This document shows positions 9,651 to 18,895 of a stretch of DNA of 64,000 nucleotides, one piece after another (positions within the stretch are counted from its first letter, which is position 1; each line of letters starts with the position of its first letter). The DNA is from Lachnospiraceae bacterium. Lineage in GTDB: Bacteria > Bacillota > Clostridia > Lachnospirales > Lachnospiraceae. Location of the stretch: contig JAGASK010000052.1 in assembly GCA_017621815.1 (NCBI GenBank), forward strand, positions 248,001 to 312,000, written 5' to 3'. Under the pieces are notes generated by a model, which ran no database searches, had not been told where the DNA came from, and worked only from the letters and a program-made list of their open reading frames with translations. Both the position numbers and the translations under genes were made by a program.

Positions 9651-10583
9651 AACCGGCAGCATAGTTAAAATAATAATTGCAATGCAGAGGATAAGCGCAA
9701 GTATCAGAGATACTGTTACAAGCTTATCCTTTTTCTTTGTATTTTCGGATATATCTGCTTTTTCTTTCCAGACAGCGCGGAGCACGCCCCTGCGCCCTTC
9801 ATTCCCGCTTATCCAGACCAGGATTGCCCATGCAAGAGGCAGAGTCAGGGCAGTAATCACAAGATAACCGGCTAAACCGTATATCATTAAATCCCTGTCC
9901 ATGGCTTTGGCCGCCTCGCTGTAGGCACCGGGATTCACTTTCAGCATTCCGTACATAAGCAGGACCTGGCTGCTGTTAATAAGTCCGTGGTAAAACATGG
10001 ATGCCCAGAGGCTTCCCGAAGCTTCCACAAGCAGCACCGCCATAATTCCCATGGCAAAAGCATACATAGCCTGATTAATATTCATATGCACCAACGCAAA
10101 TAAAAGCGATGATAACAGCATCGCTTTAAAGGCTCCTCCTGTTTTTTTGTATCCCCTGTAAAAGACGCCCCGGCATGCCGCTTCTTCACAAAACGGAGCA
10201 AAAACACCAACCGAAAGCCACAGCTGCCAAAACGGCATTTCCGCCACCTGATACCCTTCCATCATGGCTGCCACTGTATTTTCAACAAAAAACTGGGAAA
10301 TCAGATTAATCAATGTAATAAAAGGCACACTGAACATTGTAAACGGAATAACTGCCAGAATTGTCCCTGGTTTCAGCCTTTTTAAATGAAGAAACTCCGG
10401 CAGCCTTTCTCCGGAAAAAACTGCAAACAAAATCCCCGGCAGGACCACAATGGTTTCGCAAATCAGATTATTAATAACAATACTGGAAAACAGCTCAGGG
10501 AGAATATAAACCAGACCGAATATACAGCCCGTGTACAATAATATGGATATTAAAAATGCCCGATTAACTTTCCTTCCGTTCAT
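9642..10583 (-). CDS. CPBP family intramembrane glutamic protease
   Basis: Polytopic membrane protein of 313 aa from the CPBP (Abi/CAAX-protease-like) family. The catalytic signature EEAACRGVFYRG (EExxxR) lies near residues 133-144 and a second motif FALVHMNINQ supplies the conserved histidine. About eight hydrophobic segments are visible. The C-terminal cytoplasmic stretch (EGRRGVLRAVWKEKADISENTKKKDK) precedes a last membrane helix. The family includes prenyl-protein proteases and bacteriocin-immunity proteins; no bacteriocin gene is nearby, so the substrate is unknown. The ribosome site GGAAAGGGAAG fits the ATG at 10583. The last codons and the stop fall in or next to a dispersed repeat. 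Confidence 0.9.
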   Translation of the reverse strand: MNGRKVNRAFLISILLYTGCIFGLVYILPELFSSIVINNLICETIVVLPGILFAVFSGERLPEFLHLKRLKPGTILAVIPFTMFSVPFITLINLISQFFVENTVAAMMEGYQVAEMPFWQLWLSVGVFAPFCEEAACRGVFYRGYKKTGGAFKAMLLSSLLFALVHMNINQAMYAFAMGIMAVLLVEASGSLWASMFYHGLINSSQVLLMYGMLKVNPGAYSEAAKAMDRDLMIYGLAGYLVITALTLPLAWAILVWISGNEGRRGVLRAVWKEKADISENTKKKDKLVTVSLILALILCIAIIILTMLPVNS

Positions 10584-10595
10584 ATCTTCCCTTTC

Positions 10596-11432
10596 CTACA
10601 GTTTCCGGATACTGTCTTTTTCAATCACAATCTTTCTCTGCTTATACAGATTTCCTGCTGCCCGCTTAAACTCATTTTTGCTCATTCCCGTTTTGCTTCT
10701 GATAATTTCCGCATCCGACTTATCACCAAAAGGCAGTATGCCGCCGGCTTTTTCAAGCAGTTCAAGAAGCCTTTTCGCATCCTCATTCATTTGAATGTAT
10801 GCCTTTTCCCTGATACTCAGGGACAGCTTTCCGTCCTCTTTCACTTCCGTAACTCTGGCGTAAATTCTGTCTCCGACAAAAATGTCTTCCACCGGTTCCG
10901 TTTTGGGAATCAATGCCGAAAAGCAATTATCCACCGCCACAAAGGTTCCGAAATTTTCACTGATTTCATACACAATTCCTTCTACCTTGTCATCTTTATG
11001 ATAAGGGCTGTCCGTTTTCAGATAATGATACACTTTCATAGTTCCGCAAAGCCTGTCGCTCTTATCCACATAAAGAGCTGTAAGACACTGCTGTCCCGGT
11101 ATTACTTTTGTCGTCTGTTCCTTAAATGGCAGAAATAAATCCTTTTCAAGGCCCCAATCCAGAAAAGCCCCTATTTTCCCAACCTGCTTCACTGTCAGAA
11201 GCGCTGTCTGCCCTACCTCCATTACAGGCTCTTTTGTTGTTGCAATCATCCGGTCTTTGGAATCACGGTATATAAAAACCGTAAGCTTATCTCCCACCTG
11301 TGCTCCCTCCGCCACCTGCTTTCCGGGAAGCAGCACCTTTTCATCCGGATTATCCTGCACATCTGCAAGATACACGCCGAATTCCACTTTTTTCACAATC
11401 GATAAAATCTGTTTTCTTCCTATTTCAATCAT
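10596..11432 (-). CDS. cvfB: S1-domain RNA-binding protein, CvfB family
   Basis: Cytoplasmic nucleic-acid-binding protein made of tandem S1-like barrels and a C-terminal winged helix, as in CvfB/YitL. Typical parts are VGKIGAFLDWGLEKDLFLPF for the central S1 domain and IRSKTGMSKNEFKRAAGNLY in the C-terminal winged-helix region. I start at MIEIGRKQ (11432), which has AAAGGAAATTGG upstream, rather than at the longer open frame to 11465. The next gene upstream, the thioesterase, ends 42 bases away on the same strand and the CPBP gene follows 12 bases later, so these three may be co-transcribed. In other Firmicutes CvfB affects virulence gene expression. Confidence 0.88.
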   Translation of the reverse strand: MIEIGRKQILSIVKKVEFGVYLADVQDNPDEKVLLPGKQVAEGAQVGDKLTVFIYRDSKDRMIATTKEPVMEVGQTALLTVKQVGKIGAFLDWGLEKDLFLPFKEQTTKVIPGQQCLTALYVDKSDRLCGTMKVYHYLKTDSPYHKDDKVEGIVYEISENFGTFVAVDNCFSALIPKTEPVEDIFVGDRIYARVTEVKEDGKLSLSIREKAYIQMNEDAKRLLELLEKAGGILPFGDKSDAEIIRSKTGMSKNEFKRAAGNLYKQRKIVIEKDSIRKL

Positions 11433-11474
11433 GTTTCCACCAATTTCCTTTATTGTTCCCGGCAATCCGCCGGG

Positions 11475-12188
11475 CTATTTATCTTCCTTCAATTCCACAA
11501 TACAGCAAATATTATCCTTCTCATCCTTAAGAGCCACAACGGAAGTTCCTTCTTCCGGCCGGGAAATATACGGATACAGAACATCATTTATATATACCTG
11601 CTTTTTATATTCCGCCCGAAGCTGTCTGATACGGCATTCCCGCCCCAGAGCATCCATGGCGATTCTGACATATTGTCCGTTGTTCACATGATGATTGGTA
11701 TCCAGATGATGCGCCCTGATAACAACCGCTTCGCCTGCTGTGCTTTCCTCCGGTACTGCAATTTTTCTCGGAGCATATTCCATATCCAGCTTAGGTTCAA
11801 GCACATATCCCCTCAGCATTTCTTCAGTGGGCTTCACAGGCTTTCCCGTCTCCGTATCTATCAAGCTCCAGACGGTATTGGCAAATGCCAGTCTCTCCCC
11901 CTTCCCGTCTGTCATAAGAAAATTTCGATATCCGATAAATCCTTTAAAATCATAAGGCGCTGTACCTACAGTCACCGTTTCTCCCAGCACCGGGTATCGT
12001 TTCACAACAATCTGCCAGGATGACATTACCCAGACCATATGCATGCTCTTTAAATATTCCACTCCAAGTCCGATATCTTCTGAATGAAAGGTGGAGCAAT
12101 CCTGAAAGTAATCCAATAATGATTCTATCTTCAGGTATCCTGTTTCATCCAGCTCACTGTATCTGATTCTGCTTTGATAACTGTACAT
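11475..12188 (-). CDS. Acyl-ACP thioesterase (FatA/FatB type)
   Basis: Hydrolyses acyl-ACP to release free fatty acids. The 237-residue protein has two hotdog domains. The N-terminal one includes DETGYLKIESLLDYFQDCST and WVMSSWQIVVKRYP; the second has the region HHLDTNHHVNNGQYVR, matching the N...H motif of plant-like and bacterial acyl-ACP thioesterases. The ATG at 12188 follows GGAAAGGAT and is better placed than the frame opening at 12203. It diverges from the acyltransferase gene. No fatty-acid synthesis genes are in view, so its chain-length preference cannot be inferred. Confidence 0.9.
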   Translation of the reverse strand: MYSYQSRIRYSELDETGYLKIESLLDYFQDCSTFHSEDIGLGVEYLKSMHMVWVMSSWQIVVKRYPVLGETVTVGTAPYDFKGFIGYRNFLMTDGKGERLAFANTVWSLIDTETGKPVKPTEEMLRGYVLEPKLDMEYAPRKIAVPEESTAGEAVVIRAHHLDTNHHVNNGQYVRIAMDALGRECRIRQLRAEYKKQVYINDVLYPYISRPEEGTSVVALKDEKDNICCIVELKEDK

Positions 12189-12309
12189 AATTATCCTTTC
12201 CAATCTGATTTTTAGTAATCTTTATAAAGTATAACACGAACCCTTGCAAAGCAACAGCTTCATATTATAAAATATTTTTAAGCTATATTACACTTGAGGG
12301 GCGGTTTTT

Positions 12310-13287
12310 ATGAACAAAAGAAATGCGAATCTGGATTTAATTAAATGTGTGGCATGCATCAGCGTCGTGGGCCTTCACGCCGTTGGCATGGCAAACTATA
12401 CCATCTATTATCTCTGCGACTGCGGCGTTCCGCTTTTTTTCATGGTAAACGGTTATCTGATGCTTTCCCGTGAAAAGATTGATTATTCATATGTTTTCCG
12501 TAAAATTTTACATATCCTGAAAGTAGTGGTTCTGTGGAATCTGGTTATTACCGTTCCTGTTTTCCTTTTCCGGCATAAACTGGTGAATCCTTTACGTCTG
12601 TCCTTTGAAAGTCTTCTGCAAAAAGGATATTTGTGGCATTTCTGGTTTTTTGGGGCACTGATAATTATTTATCTGCTGCTTCCTCTCCTTCACGGCCTTT
12701 TGGGCGGAAAGGTACTGCACCATAAAATAATCTGCCTTGTCCTGATGTGCGTGTGCCTCGTTATGAATACCCTTTCCATGATGAAAGGATATCCCTTACA
12801 TATGTTCATTCCACAGCCCCTTCGCTTATGGACCTGGCTGTTTTATTTCCTTATGGGAGGGTTATTTTCCTGTATTTCTCCCCAAACACATCAGCTTCCC
12901 GCATCCTTCCACGGACTTTTGCTTATTCTTTTTACTGTAATCAATAACGTTGCTGAAAAACGCATTGGCCTGTACCTGATTAACAGCCGGCTTGCTGAAT
13001 ATTTTTATGATGACCTGACTTCCATTCTGTGGTATACGCTTTTGTTTACCTTTTTACTGCGTATTCCTCTTAAGGATTCCCTTGCTGCGGCAGTCAGCCG
13101 TTTCAGCAGCCTGACCATGGGAATCTTTATTGTACATCCTATTTTACTGGCACTGCTGAATACAATTTATGTACCTGCAGGGGCTTTCTCCGTTTTGGCC
13201 TTCTGGATGCTTATTACTTTCATTTCCCTGGCAATTACTTTTATCATTTCCAGAATTCCGGTAGTGAAACATCTGGTGAAGCTATAG
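12310..13287 (+). CDS. Acyltransferase 3 family membrane protein
   Basis: Integral membrane O-acyltransferase of the Acyl_transf_3 (OafA/WecH) family, which acylates cell-surface carbohydrates or lipids. The 325-residue protein begins RNANLDLIKCVACISVVGLHAV, which carries the conserved histidine of the family, and about ten hydrophobic segments follow. It has a ribosome site of the GAGGGGCGG type. It is transcribed alone and is followed directly by a strong terminator. No glycan operon is next to it, so the acceptor is unknown. Confidence 0.85.
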   Translation: MNKRNANLDLIKCVACISVVGLHAVGMANYTIYYLCDCGVPLFFMVNGYLMLSREKIDYSYVFRKILHILKVVVLWNLVITVPVFLFRHKLVNPLRLSFESLLQKGYLWHFWFFGALIIIYLLLPLLHGLLGGKVLHHKIICLVLMCVCLVMNTLSMMKGYPLHMFIPQPLRLWTWLFYFLMGGLFSCISPQTHQLPASFHGLLLILFTVINNVAEKRIGLYLINSRLAEYFYDDLTSILWYTLLFTFLLRIPLKDSLAAAVSRFSSLTMGIFIVHPILLALLNTIYVPAGAFSVLAFWMLITFISLAITFIISRIPVVKHLVKL

Positions 13288-13288
13288 A

Positions 13289-13319
13289 AAAACCCCGAAG
13301 AAAATTCCTTCGGGGTTTT
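13289..13319. terminator. Bidirectional terminator between the acyltransferase and tRNA-Gln
   Basis: AAAACCCCGAAG pairs perfectly with CTTCGGGGTTTT. The stem is GC-rich, with T-runs in both directions. It begins two bases after the acyltransferase stop and ends five bases from the tRNA 3' end, so it can serve both. Confidence 0.92.
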
Positions 13320-13323
13320 CAAG

Positions 13324-13395
13324 CAGGGCTACAAGGATTCGAACCTTGAAATGACGGAGTCAGAGTCCGTTGCCTTACCGTTTGGCGATAGCCCT
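13324..13395 (-). tRNA. tRNA-Gln (anticodon CUG)
   Basis: The reverse strand folds as a complete cloverleaf of 72 bases: acceptor A1-U72 followed by three G-C pairs, an anticodon arm ACGGA-CTCTGAC-TCCGT with anticodon CTG, a T-arm with GGTTCGAATCC, and discriminator G73. This weak A1-U72 first pair with G73 is the usual tRNA-Gln arrangement (U-A in many bacteria). The CCA tail is not encoded (CTT follows). Confidence 0.95.
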
Positions 13396-13424
13396 ATATT
13401 CTGTTCTGTGCTGGACACTTGGAT

Positions 13425-13453
13425 ATAATAACTCATTTCAAATTAAAAAGCAA
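13425..13453 (-). promoter_or_regulatory. Promoter of tRNA-Gln
   Basis: On the reverse strand TTGCTT (-35) and TATTAT (-10) are separated by exactly 17 bases and end about 30 bases before the mature tRNA 5' end. The gap from 13288 to 13627 is otherwise AT-rich and holds only the terminator, the tRNA, this promoter and the next gene's cre/-10 site. Confidence 0.65.
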
Positions 13454-13590
13454 GTACTTTTTCAATTTTTTTCACTATTTTTTTCTTTCAGTTTGTTACT
13501 TTTTTGTCAGGATGTATTTTTTTCAATACTTAAACTTTTTCATTTGAAAACTGTTTTCAAAAAGCTGAAAATCTGTTATCTTTTTATTAA

Positions 13591-13610
13591 TGAAAGCGTT
13601 TACATATAAT
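13591..13610 (+). promoter_or_regulatory. Perfect cre (CcpA) box abutting a -10 box
   Basis: TGAAAGCGTTTACA at 13591-13604 matches the cre consensus TGWAANCGNTNWCA at every fixed position. It directly adjoins TATAAT at 13605-13610, so bound CcpA would sit between the -35 and -10 elements. The next start codon (13628) follows an AGGAGGG ribosome site. This predicts catabolite repression of the downstream gene. Confidence 0.75.
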
Positions 13611-13627
13611 GTACAGGAGGGTAAGAA

Positions 13628-14299
13628 ATGAGATATTTTTTTAATGGAAAAATTGATAAGCAGGATGATATTTACAGCATCCGTATTCCTTTTAACATCT
13701 GGGAAGTATGCAAACAGAGAGATGTAATTCAGGCAGACCTTGTACTGGATAATAAGATTATTGAATGTGAGCTGCTCCCTGAAGAAAAGGGCAACTATAA
13801 AATCCATTTGACTGAAGATGATGTTTCACACATTAATATTGATGAAAAGCACAAAATTCTTCTTCATGTAAACGGCAGTTTGATTCAGATGAACCAGAAC
13901 AGCCCCTACAGTTTTGATAATCCTATTCGTAAAATTGACAGCGTGGATATCATTATCCAGCCTGAAGACGGTCTTTGCGGACAGACCTGCGTTGCCATGC
14001 TGGCAGGCGTTACCATAGCAGAAGTTATCAGCGTTATGGACTGCAGGGAATGGCAGGGTACCATGGGACGTGTAATTTCCGCATTAAATTACTACGGAAT
14101 TGACCATACCGACATTATCGTTTATACAGAAGGGGAACCGGCTACTCTTCCCAAATGCTGCATTATGATGGAAAAAATGGGACGCTACTGCCACTATCTG
14201 CTTCACTATGACGGTCAGTTCTATGATTCCAACTTAGGAATACTCAAAGAATACGATATGAGCAAGTTATTAGGATATCTGGAAATCAAGGTTGATTAA
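13628..14299 (+). CDS. DUF1905-like domain fused to a C39/papain-like cysteine peptidase domain
   Basis: I do not know a named protein with this architecture. Residues 1-82 resemble the DUF1905 fold (FNGKIDKQDDIYSIRIPF, then ECELLPEEKGNYKIHLTEDD). Residues about 108-215 look like a papain-fold cysteine peptidase: GLCGQTCVAML with Cys121 after Gln119, then CHYLLHYDGQFYDSN giving His189 or His193 and Asp200. The spacing suits a C39-like triad, but activity is inferred. No signal peptide or membrane segment is seen, so it is probably cytoplasmic. It stands alone between a cre-controlled promoter and a terminator. The start has an excellent AGGAGGG site. Confidence 0.7.
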   Translation: MRYFFNGKIDKQDDIYSIRIPFNIWEVCKQRDVIQADLVLDNKIIECELLPEEKGNYKIHLTEDDVSHINIDEKHKILLHVNGSLIQMNQNSPYSFDNPIRKIDSVDIIIQPEDGLCGQTCVAMLAGVTIAEVISVMDCREWQGTMGRVISALNYYGIDHTDIIVYTEGEPATLPKCCIMMEKMGRYCHYLLHYDGQFYDSNLGILKEYDMSKLLGYLEIKVD

Positions 14300-14313
14300 T
14301 CACTGACTTTTAT

Positions 14314-14358
14314 AAAAAATATCCCCCGGGCTCCATCAGGACCCGTGGGATATTTTTT
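14314..14358. terminator. Bidirectional terminator between convergent genes
   Basis: AAAAAATATCCC pairs with GGGATATTTTTT around a GC-rich inner stem (CGGG.CCCG). It lies between the peptidase-like gene and the end of the first glutamine synthetase gene and has T-runs in both directions. Confidence 0.88.
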
Positions 14359-14389
14359 AACACTTTATGTATCCATTCAAGGGAGGGAT

Positions 14390-16501
14390 CTATACTTCAA
14401 AAATCAAGTCACCATAAGTAGGAATCGGCCAAACTTCTTTATCCACTATCATCTCAAGCTCATCAGCCGGTGTTCTTAAGTCTTCCATTGCTGCTTTTAC
14501 AACATCCTTATAATAGAATGCCTGCTCTTTGGCATTGCTGATTGCACCAGCCTGCTCTTCTGCTTCTTCCAGCTTTGACAAAGCCGCCTTCATGGCTGCA
14601 AGCTTTTCTGAAACCTTTGAAAGAAGCTCTGACTGAACGGAAGTATCTGCTCCTGCTTCTTTTACTGCGATTACTGTATCTGCCAGTGATTTACTGTATT
14701 TCACAGTTGAAGGAATCAGCTGCTTGGAGGCCATATCAATCATAGTAAGGGCTTCAATATTAATTGTCTTAGCATAGGTTTCATAAAGAACCTCTTCCCG
14801 GGATTCCAACTCAGCCTTTGTAAAGATGCCGAATTTTTCAAATAATTTTACTGCTTTATCCGTTGTCAGAGTATCAACAGCTTCAATCATGGACTTAATG
14901 TTGGGAAGTCCTCTTCTTTCAGCTTCAACAACCCATTCATCGGAATATCCGTTGCCGTTGAAAATAATTCTCTGATGCTCTGTCAAATATTCCTTAATCA
15001 AATCATGTACTGCAAGGTCAAAATCATCAGCTTTTTCAAGAATATCAGCTGCTTCACAGAATGCTTCCGCAACAATGGCATTCAAAGTTGTATTAGGGCT
15101 TGCAATAGAATCTGCGGAGCCAACCATACGGAATTCAAATTTGTTTCCTGTAAAAGCAAAAGGTGATGTTCTGTTTCTGTCTGTTGCATCCTTTGTAAAG
15201 TCAGGCAATGTGGAAACACCCGTTACCAGCTTACCGCCCTGTAACACATGGGCAGCTTCACCTGTTTCTACCAGCTGCTTTACTACGTCCTCAAGCTGTT
15301 CCCCAAGGAAAATGGAAATAATAGCCGGGGGTGCCTCGTTAGCGCCAAGTCTGTGGTCATTTCCCACATCGGATGCGCTCTGGCGAAGCAAATCCGCATG
15401 AGTATCAACTGCTTTGATAATGCAGGCAAGCACTAACAGGAACTGAATATTTTCATTAGGCGTATCACCGGGATCTAAGAGGTTCACACCATTATCTGTT
15501 CCAAGTGACCAGTTGTTGTGTTTACCGGAACCATTCACACCTGCAAACGGCTTCTCATGAAGCAGACAGGTAAGTCCGTGGCGTCCTGCAACCTTTTTCA
15601 TTGTTTCCATAACCAACTGGTTGTGGTCAACAGCAATATTGGCTGTTTCATAAATGGGAGCCAGTTCATGCTGTGCAGGAGCAACTTCATTGTGCTGCGT
15701 CTTTGCGGTTACGCCCAGCTTCCACAGTTCCACGTTCAAATCCTTCATATATGCGCCGATACGTTCACGAATCGTACCGAAGTAATGATCTTCAAGCTCC
15801 TGTCCTTTAGGTGCCGGTGCTCCAAACAGAGTACGTCCTGCAAAAATAAGGTCAGGTCTCTTTAAATATTTTTCTCTGTCTACCAGGAAATATTCCTGCT
15901 CGGGTCCTACACTCGCAACAACCTTTGTAGCCTCTGTATTGCCAAACAGACGCACAATACGAAGTGCCTGCTCGCTGACAGCTTCCATGGATCTCAGCAG
16001 AGGTGTTTTCTTATCAAGAGCTTCACCCTTATAGGAACAGAATGCTGTGGGAATACAAAGAATTACGCCGGTAGCATCCTCCTTCAAAAAGGCAGGTGAA
16101 GTAATATCCCATGCAGTATATCCTCTTGCTTCAAACGTAGCACGAAGACCGCCTGAAGGGAAGGAAGAAGCATCCGGTTCACCTTTAATTAATTCCTTAC
16201 CTGAGAACTCCATAAGCATTTTTCCTTCGCTGTCAGGATGAGTAACAAAAGAATCATGCTTTTCAGCGGTAATTCCCGTTAAAGGCTGGAACCAGTGAGT
16301 ATAATGGGTTGCGCCGTTTTCAACTGCCCAGTCTTTCATTGCCTTGGCAACTACATCTGCCGCTTCAAGGGAAAGCTCACCGCCATTGTTCATGACGGAT
16401 TTCACTTCCTTGTATACATTTTTCGGAAGACGTTCCTTCATTTTTCCCATGGTAAATACGTTCTGTCCAAAGATTTCTTCCACATTCAACACTTCGCTCA
16501 T
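14390..16501 (-). CDS. glnN: Glutamine synthetase type III (GSIII), copy 1
   Basis: Makes glutamine from glutamate, ammonia and ATP. At 703 aa it has the length of the GSIII (GlnN) family. Family segments are [45 protein letters not shown], a His-rich active-site part with [11 protein letters not shown], and [20 protein letters not shown]. The start at 16501 has AGAGGAGGAAAATTT upstream. It closely resembles the next gene upstream (16735-18846), so the two are a tandem duplication. A 233-base gap with a terminator hairpin and two further hairpins precedes it, so this copy may be controlled separately. Confidence 0.95.
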   Translation of the reverse strand: MSEVLNVEEIFGQNVFTMGKMKERLPKNVYKEVKSVMNNGGELSLEAADVVAKAMKDWAVENGATHYTHWFQPLTGITAEKHDSFVTHPDSEGKMLMEFSGKELIKGEPDASSFPSGGLRATFEARGYTAWDITSPAFLKEDATGVILCIPTAFCSYKGEALDKKTPLLRSMEAVSEQALRIVRLFGNTEATKVVASVGPEQEYFLVDREKYLKRPDLIFAGRTLFGAPAPKGQELEDHYFGTIRERIGAYMKDLNVELWKLGVTAKTQHNEVAPAQHELAPIYETANIAVDHNQLVMETMKKVAGRHGLTCLLHEKPFAGVNGSGKHNNWSLGTDNGVNLLDPGDTPNENIQFLLVLACIIKAVDTHADLLRQSASDVGNDHRLGANEAPPAIISIFLGEQLEDVVKQLVETGEAAHVLQGGKLVTGVSTLPDFTKDATDRNRTSPFAFTGNKFEFRMVGSADSIASPNTTLNAIVAEAFCEAADILEKADDFDLAVHDLIKEYLTEHQRIIFNGNGYSDEWVVEAERRGLPNIKSMIEAVDTLTTDKAVKLFEKFGIFTKAELESREEVLYETYAKTINIEALTMIDMASKQLIPSTVKYSKSLADTVIAVKEAGADTSVQSELLSKVSEKLAAMKAALSKLEEAEEQAGAISNAKEQAFYYKDVVKAAMEDLRTPADELEMIVDKEVWPIPTYGDLIFEV

Positions 16502-16512
16502 AAATTTTCCTC

Positions 16513-16560
16513 CTCTTTTTACGTGGCTTCATGCCACGGATTGTTCCTGCAGGAAATCCC
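16513..16560 (-). promoter_or_regulatory. Two hairpins in the leader of GSIII copy 1
   Basis: On the reverse strand GGATTTCCTGCAGGAACAATCC folds around a CCTGCAGG palindrome, followed by CGTGGCATGAAGCCACG, which ends a few bases before the AGAGGAGG ribosome site. Placement between a terminator and the ribosome site suits a regulated leader. I could not fit a known riboswitch or a clear ANTAR double-hexaloop. Confidence 0.4.
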
Positions 16561-16580
16561 TTAGATTTTTTCCACACAGC

Positions 16581-16613
16581 AAAAAAGGCGCTACACTCCC
16601 TGTGTAAACGCCT
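16581..16613 (-). terminator. Terminator hairpin between the two GSIII genes
   Basis: On the reverse strand AAGGCG..TACAC / GTGTA.CGCCTT forms a stem followed by TTTTTT. It lies about 120 bases beyond the stop of GSIII copy 2 and about 80 bases before GSIII copy 1, so it may end the first transcript or act as an attenuator for the second. Confidence 0.75.
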
Positions 16614-16734
16614 TCGTTTTTTAATGTCATATTCATTTTTATGAGAATTTCTTCTCTACAATTCAATACAATACAACATAATTTTAAAAAATGCAAGTAG
16701 AAATTTCGAAAAATATAATTCTTTTGAAGCAGAA

Positions 16735-18846
16735 CTATACCTCAAACAATAAGTCAGCATAAGTAGGAAAAGGCCAATACTTCTTATCCACAATCTTTTC
16801 CAGCTCATCTGCCGGCTTTCTTAAGGCATTCATGGCAGTGACAACATTATCATGGTAATAAAATGCCTGCTCCTTGCCCCTCTCCATATCAGAAGCTGTC
16901 TTTTCCACTTTAAGCAGATGTTCCGCAGCTTTTTTTGTTTCTGTCAGCTTTTCCGTAACCGTTTTTAACAGCTCCGCAGTCACAGACGCATCTGCCCCCA
17001 TTGCCTGAATGGAAGCTGCAGTATCCGCCAGCTTTCCTGCAAAACTTATTACGGAAGGAATAATCTGCTTATTTGCCATATCCACCATGGTAAGAGCTTC
17101 AATGTTAATGGTCTTTGCGTAAGTTTCATACAGAATTTCCGCACGGGAACGCAGCTCTGCTTCCGTAAAAATTCCGAATTTCTCGAATAACCGGATAGAT
17201 TTTTCCGTAGTCAGCGCATCCACTGCCTCTACCATGGAGGGGATATTGGGGAGTCCCCTTCTTGCGGCTTCTTCTTCCCATTCTTTGGCATAGCCGTTTC
17301 CGTTAAAGATAATTCTCTGATGCTTTGTCATATATTCTTTAATCAGGTCATGTACCGCAAGTTCAAAATTCTCCGCCTTTTCCAATCTGTCTGCCGCTTC
17401 GCAGAAAGCTTCTGCCACGATAGCATTGAGCGTTGTATTAGGGCTTCCGATAGAATCCTCACTTCCCACCATTCGGAATTCAAATTTATTTCCGGTAAAA
17501 GCAAAGGGCGATGTCCGGTTGCGGTCTGTAGCGTCTTTTACAAAGTCAGGGAGCGTGGATACACCTGTCCTTAAAACGCCGCCTTCCTTTAAATTATCGG
17601 CCTTTCCCGTTTCTACCAGCTGCTCAACCACATCCTCAAGCTGTTCTCCCAGGAAAATGGAAATAATAGCAGGAGGCGCTTCATACCCGCCAAGTCTGTG
17701 GTCATTTCCTACGTTGGATGCGCTCTGACGAAGCAAATCCGCATGGGTATCCACCGCCTTCATAATGCAGGCAAGCACCAGCAGAAACTGAATATTCTCG
17801 TTGGGCGTCTGCCCAGGTTCCAGGAGATTTACTCCGTTATCCGTTGTAATGGACCAGTTATTGTGCTTGCCCGAACCGTTAATTCCTGCAAAAGGTTTTT
17901 CATGAAGCATACAGCGCAGACCATGCTTCCCTGCAACCCTCTTTAAAGTTTCCATTACAAGCTGATTGTGGTCTACCGCAACATTTGCCGATTCATAGAT
18001 AGGCGCCAGTTCATGCTGTGCCGGCGCTGCTTCGTTATGCTGGGTTTTGCTCGTTACGCCCAATTTCCAGAGCTCTATATTCACATCATGCATAAATGCA
18101 CCGATTCGTTCCCTGATAACGCCGAAATAATGGTCATCCATTTCCTGGCCCTTGGGTGCCGGTGCCCCGAACAGTGTTCTTCCTGCAAAGATAATGTCTT
18201 CCCTCTGCAGTGCCTTTTTCTGATCAACAAGAAAATATTCCTGTTCAGCCCCTACCGACGGCGTTACCTTTTTTGCCTCGGTATTTCCAAACAAATGAAC
18301 AATTCTCACCGCCTGCCTGCTCAGAGCTTCCATGGAACGCAGAAGGGGCGTCTTCTTGTCCAGCGCTTCGCCCTTATAAGAGCAGAAAGCTGTGGGAATG
18401 CAAAGAGTCGGTCCCGTTGCAGTTTCCTTGATAAAGGCAGGAGATGTAATATCCCAGGTGGTATACCCCCTCGCTTCAAAAGTGGCACGAAGCCCTCCTG
18501 AGGGAAATGATGAGGCATCCGGTTCACCTTTAATCAGTTCCTTGCCGGAAAACTCCATCAGCATTTTGCCATCCTCATCCGGATGCGTTACAAAAGAATC
18601 ATGCTTTTCAGCCGTAATTCCTGTCAGCGGCTGAAACCAGTGAGTATAGTGAGTTGCACCGTTTTCCACTGCCCAGGCCTTCATAGCTTTCGCCACTACA
18701 TCGGCTGTTTCCAGTGTAAGCTCTCCCCCCTCTTCCATAACCTTAATCACTTCTTTGAACACGTTTTTGGGCAGACGTTCCTTCATAGTCGCCCGGGTAA
18801 ATACTTTACTTCCGAACAACTCCTCTACCTTAAGCACTTCGCTCAT
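16735..18846 (-). CDS. Glutamine synthetase type III (GSIII), copy 2
   Basis: Second GSIII enzyme, 703 residues from the start [14 protein letters not shown] at 18846. That ATG follows GGGAGGAAAAGGA and matches the start of copy 1; the frame opens earlier at 18927 but overlaps the U32 gene and has no better site. Active-site segments are conserved: [42 protein letters not shown]. Most differences from copy 1 are scattered, with the most divergent stretches near the C-terminus, so both copies appear functional. It lies 49 bases after the U32 peptidase gene on the same strand. Whether the copies differ in regulation or kinetics cannot be told from sequence. Confidence 0.95.
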   Translation of the reverse strand: MSEVLKVEELFGSKVFTRATMKERLPKNVFKEVIKVMEEGGELTLETADVVAKAMKAWAVENGATHYTHWFQPLTGITAEKHDSFVTHPDEDGKMLMEFSGKELIKGEPDASSFPSGGLRATFEARGYTTWDITSPAFIKETATGPTLCIPTAFCSYKGEALDKKTPLLRSMEALSRQAVRIVHLFGNTEAKKVTPSVGAEQEYFLVDQKKALQREDIIFAGRTLFGAPAPKGQEMDDHYFGVIRERIGAFMHDVNIELWKLGVTSKTQHNEAAPAQHELAPIYESANVAVDHNQLVMETLKRVAGKHGLRCMLHEKPFAGINGSGKHNNWSITTDNGVNLLEPGQTPNENIQFLLVLACIMKAVDTHADLLRQSASNVGNDHRLGGYEAPPAIISIFLGEQLEDVVEQLVETGKADNLKEGGVLRTGVSTLPDFVKDATDRNRTSPFAFTGNKFEFRMVGSEDSIGSPNTTLNAIVAEAFCEAADRLEKAENFELAVHDLIKEYMTKHQRIIFNGNGYAKEWEEEAARRGLPNIPSMVEAVDALTTEKSIRLFEKFGIFTEAELRSRAEILYETYAKTINIEALTMVDMANKQIIPSVISFAGKLADTAASIQAMGADASVTAELLKTVTEKLTETKKAAEHLLKVEKTASDMERGKEQAFYYHDNVVTAMNALRKPADELEKIVDKKYWPFPTYADLLFEV

Positions 18847-18895
18847 TCCTTTTCCTCCCTTAATAGTATATACATAAACAAATCCCGGTAATTCC

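Noticed and set aside
16501-16734. Glutamine riboswitch or ANTAR antiterminator target before GSIII copy 1
   Set aside because: Hairpins are present, but I could not fit the conserved loops of either class. Kept only as an unspecified structured leader.
16295-18891. Several long open frames on the plus strand opposite the GSIII genes
   Set aside because: They have no ribosome sites, and matching frames occur opposite both copies, as expected for shadows of conserved coding sequence.
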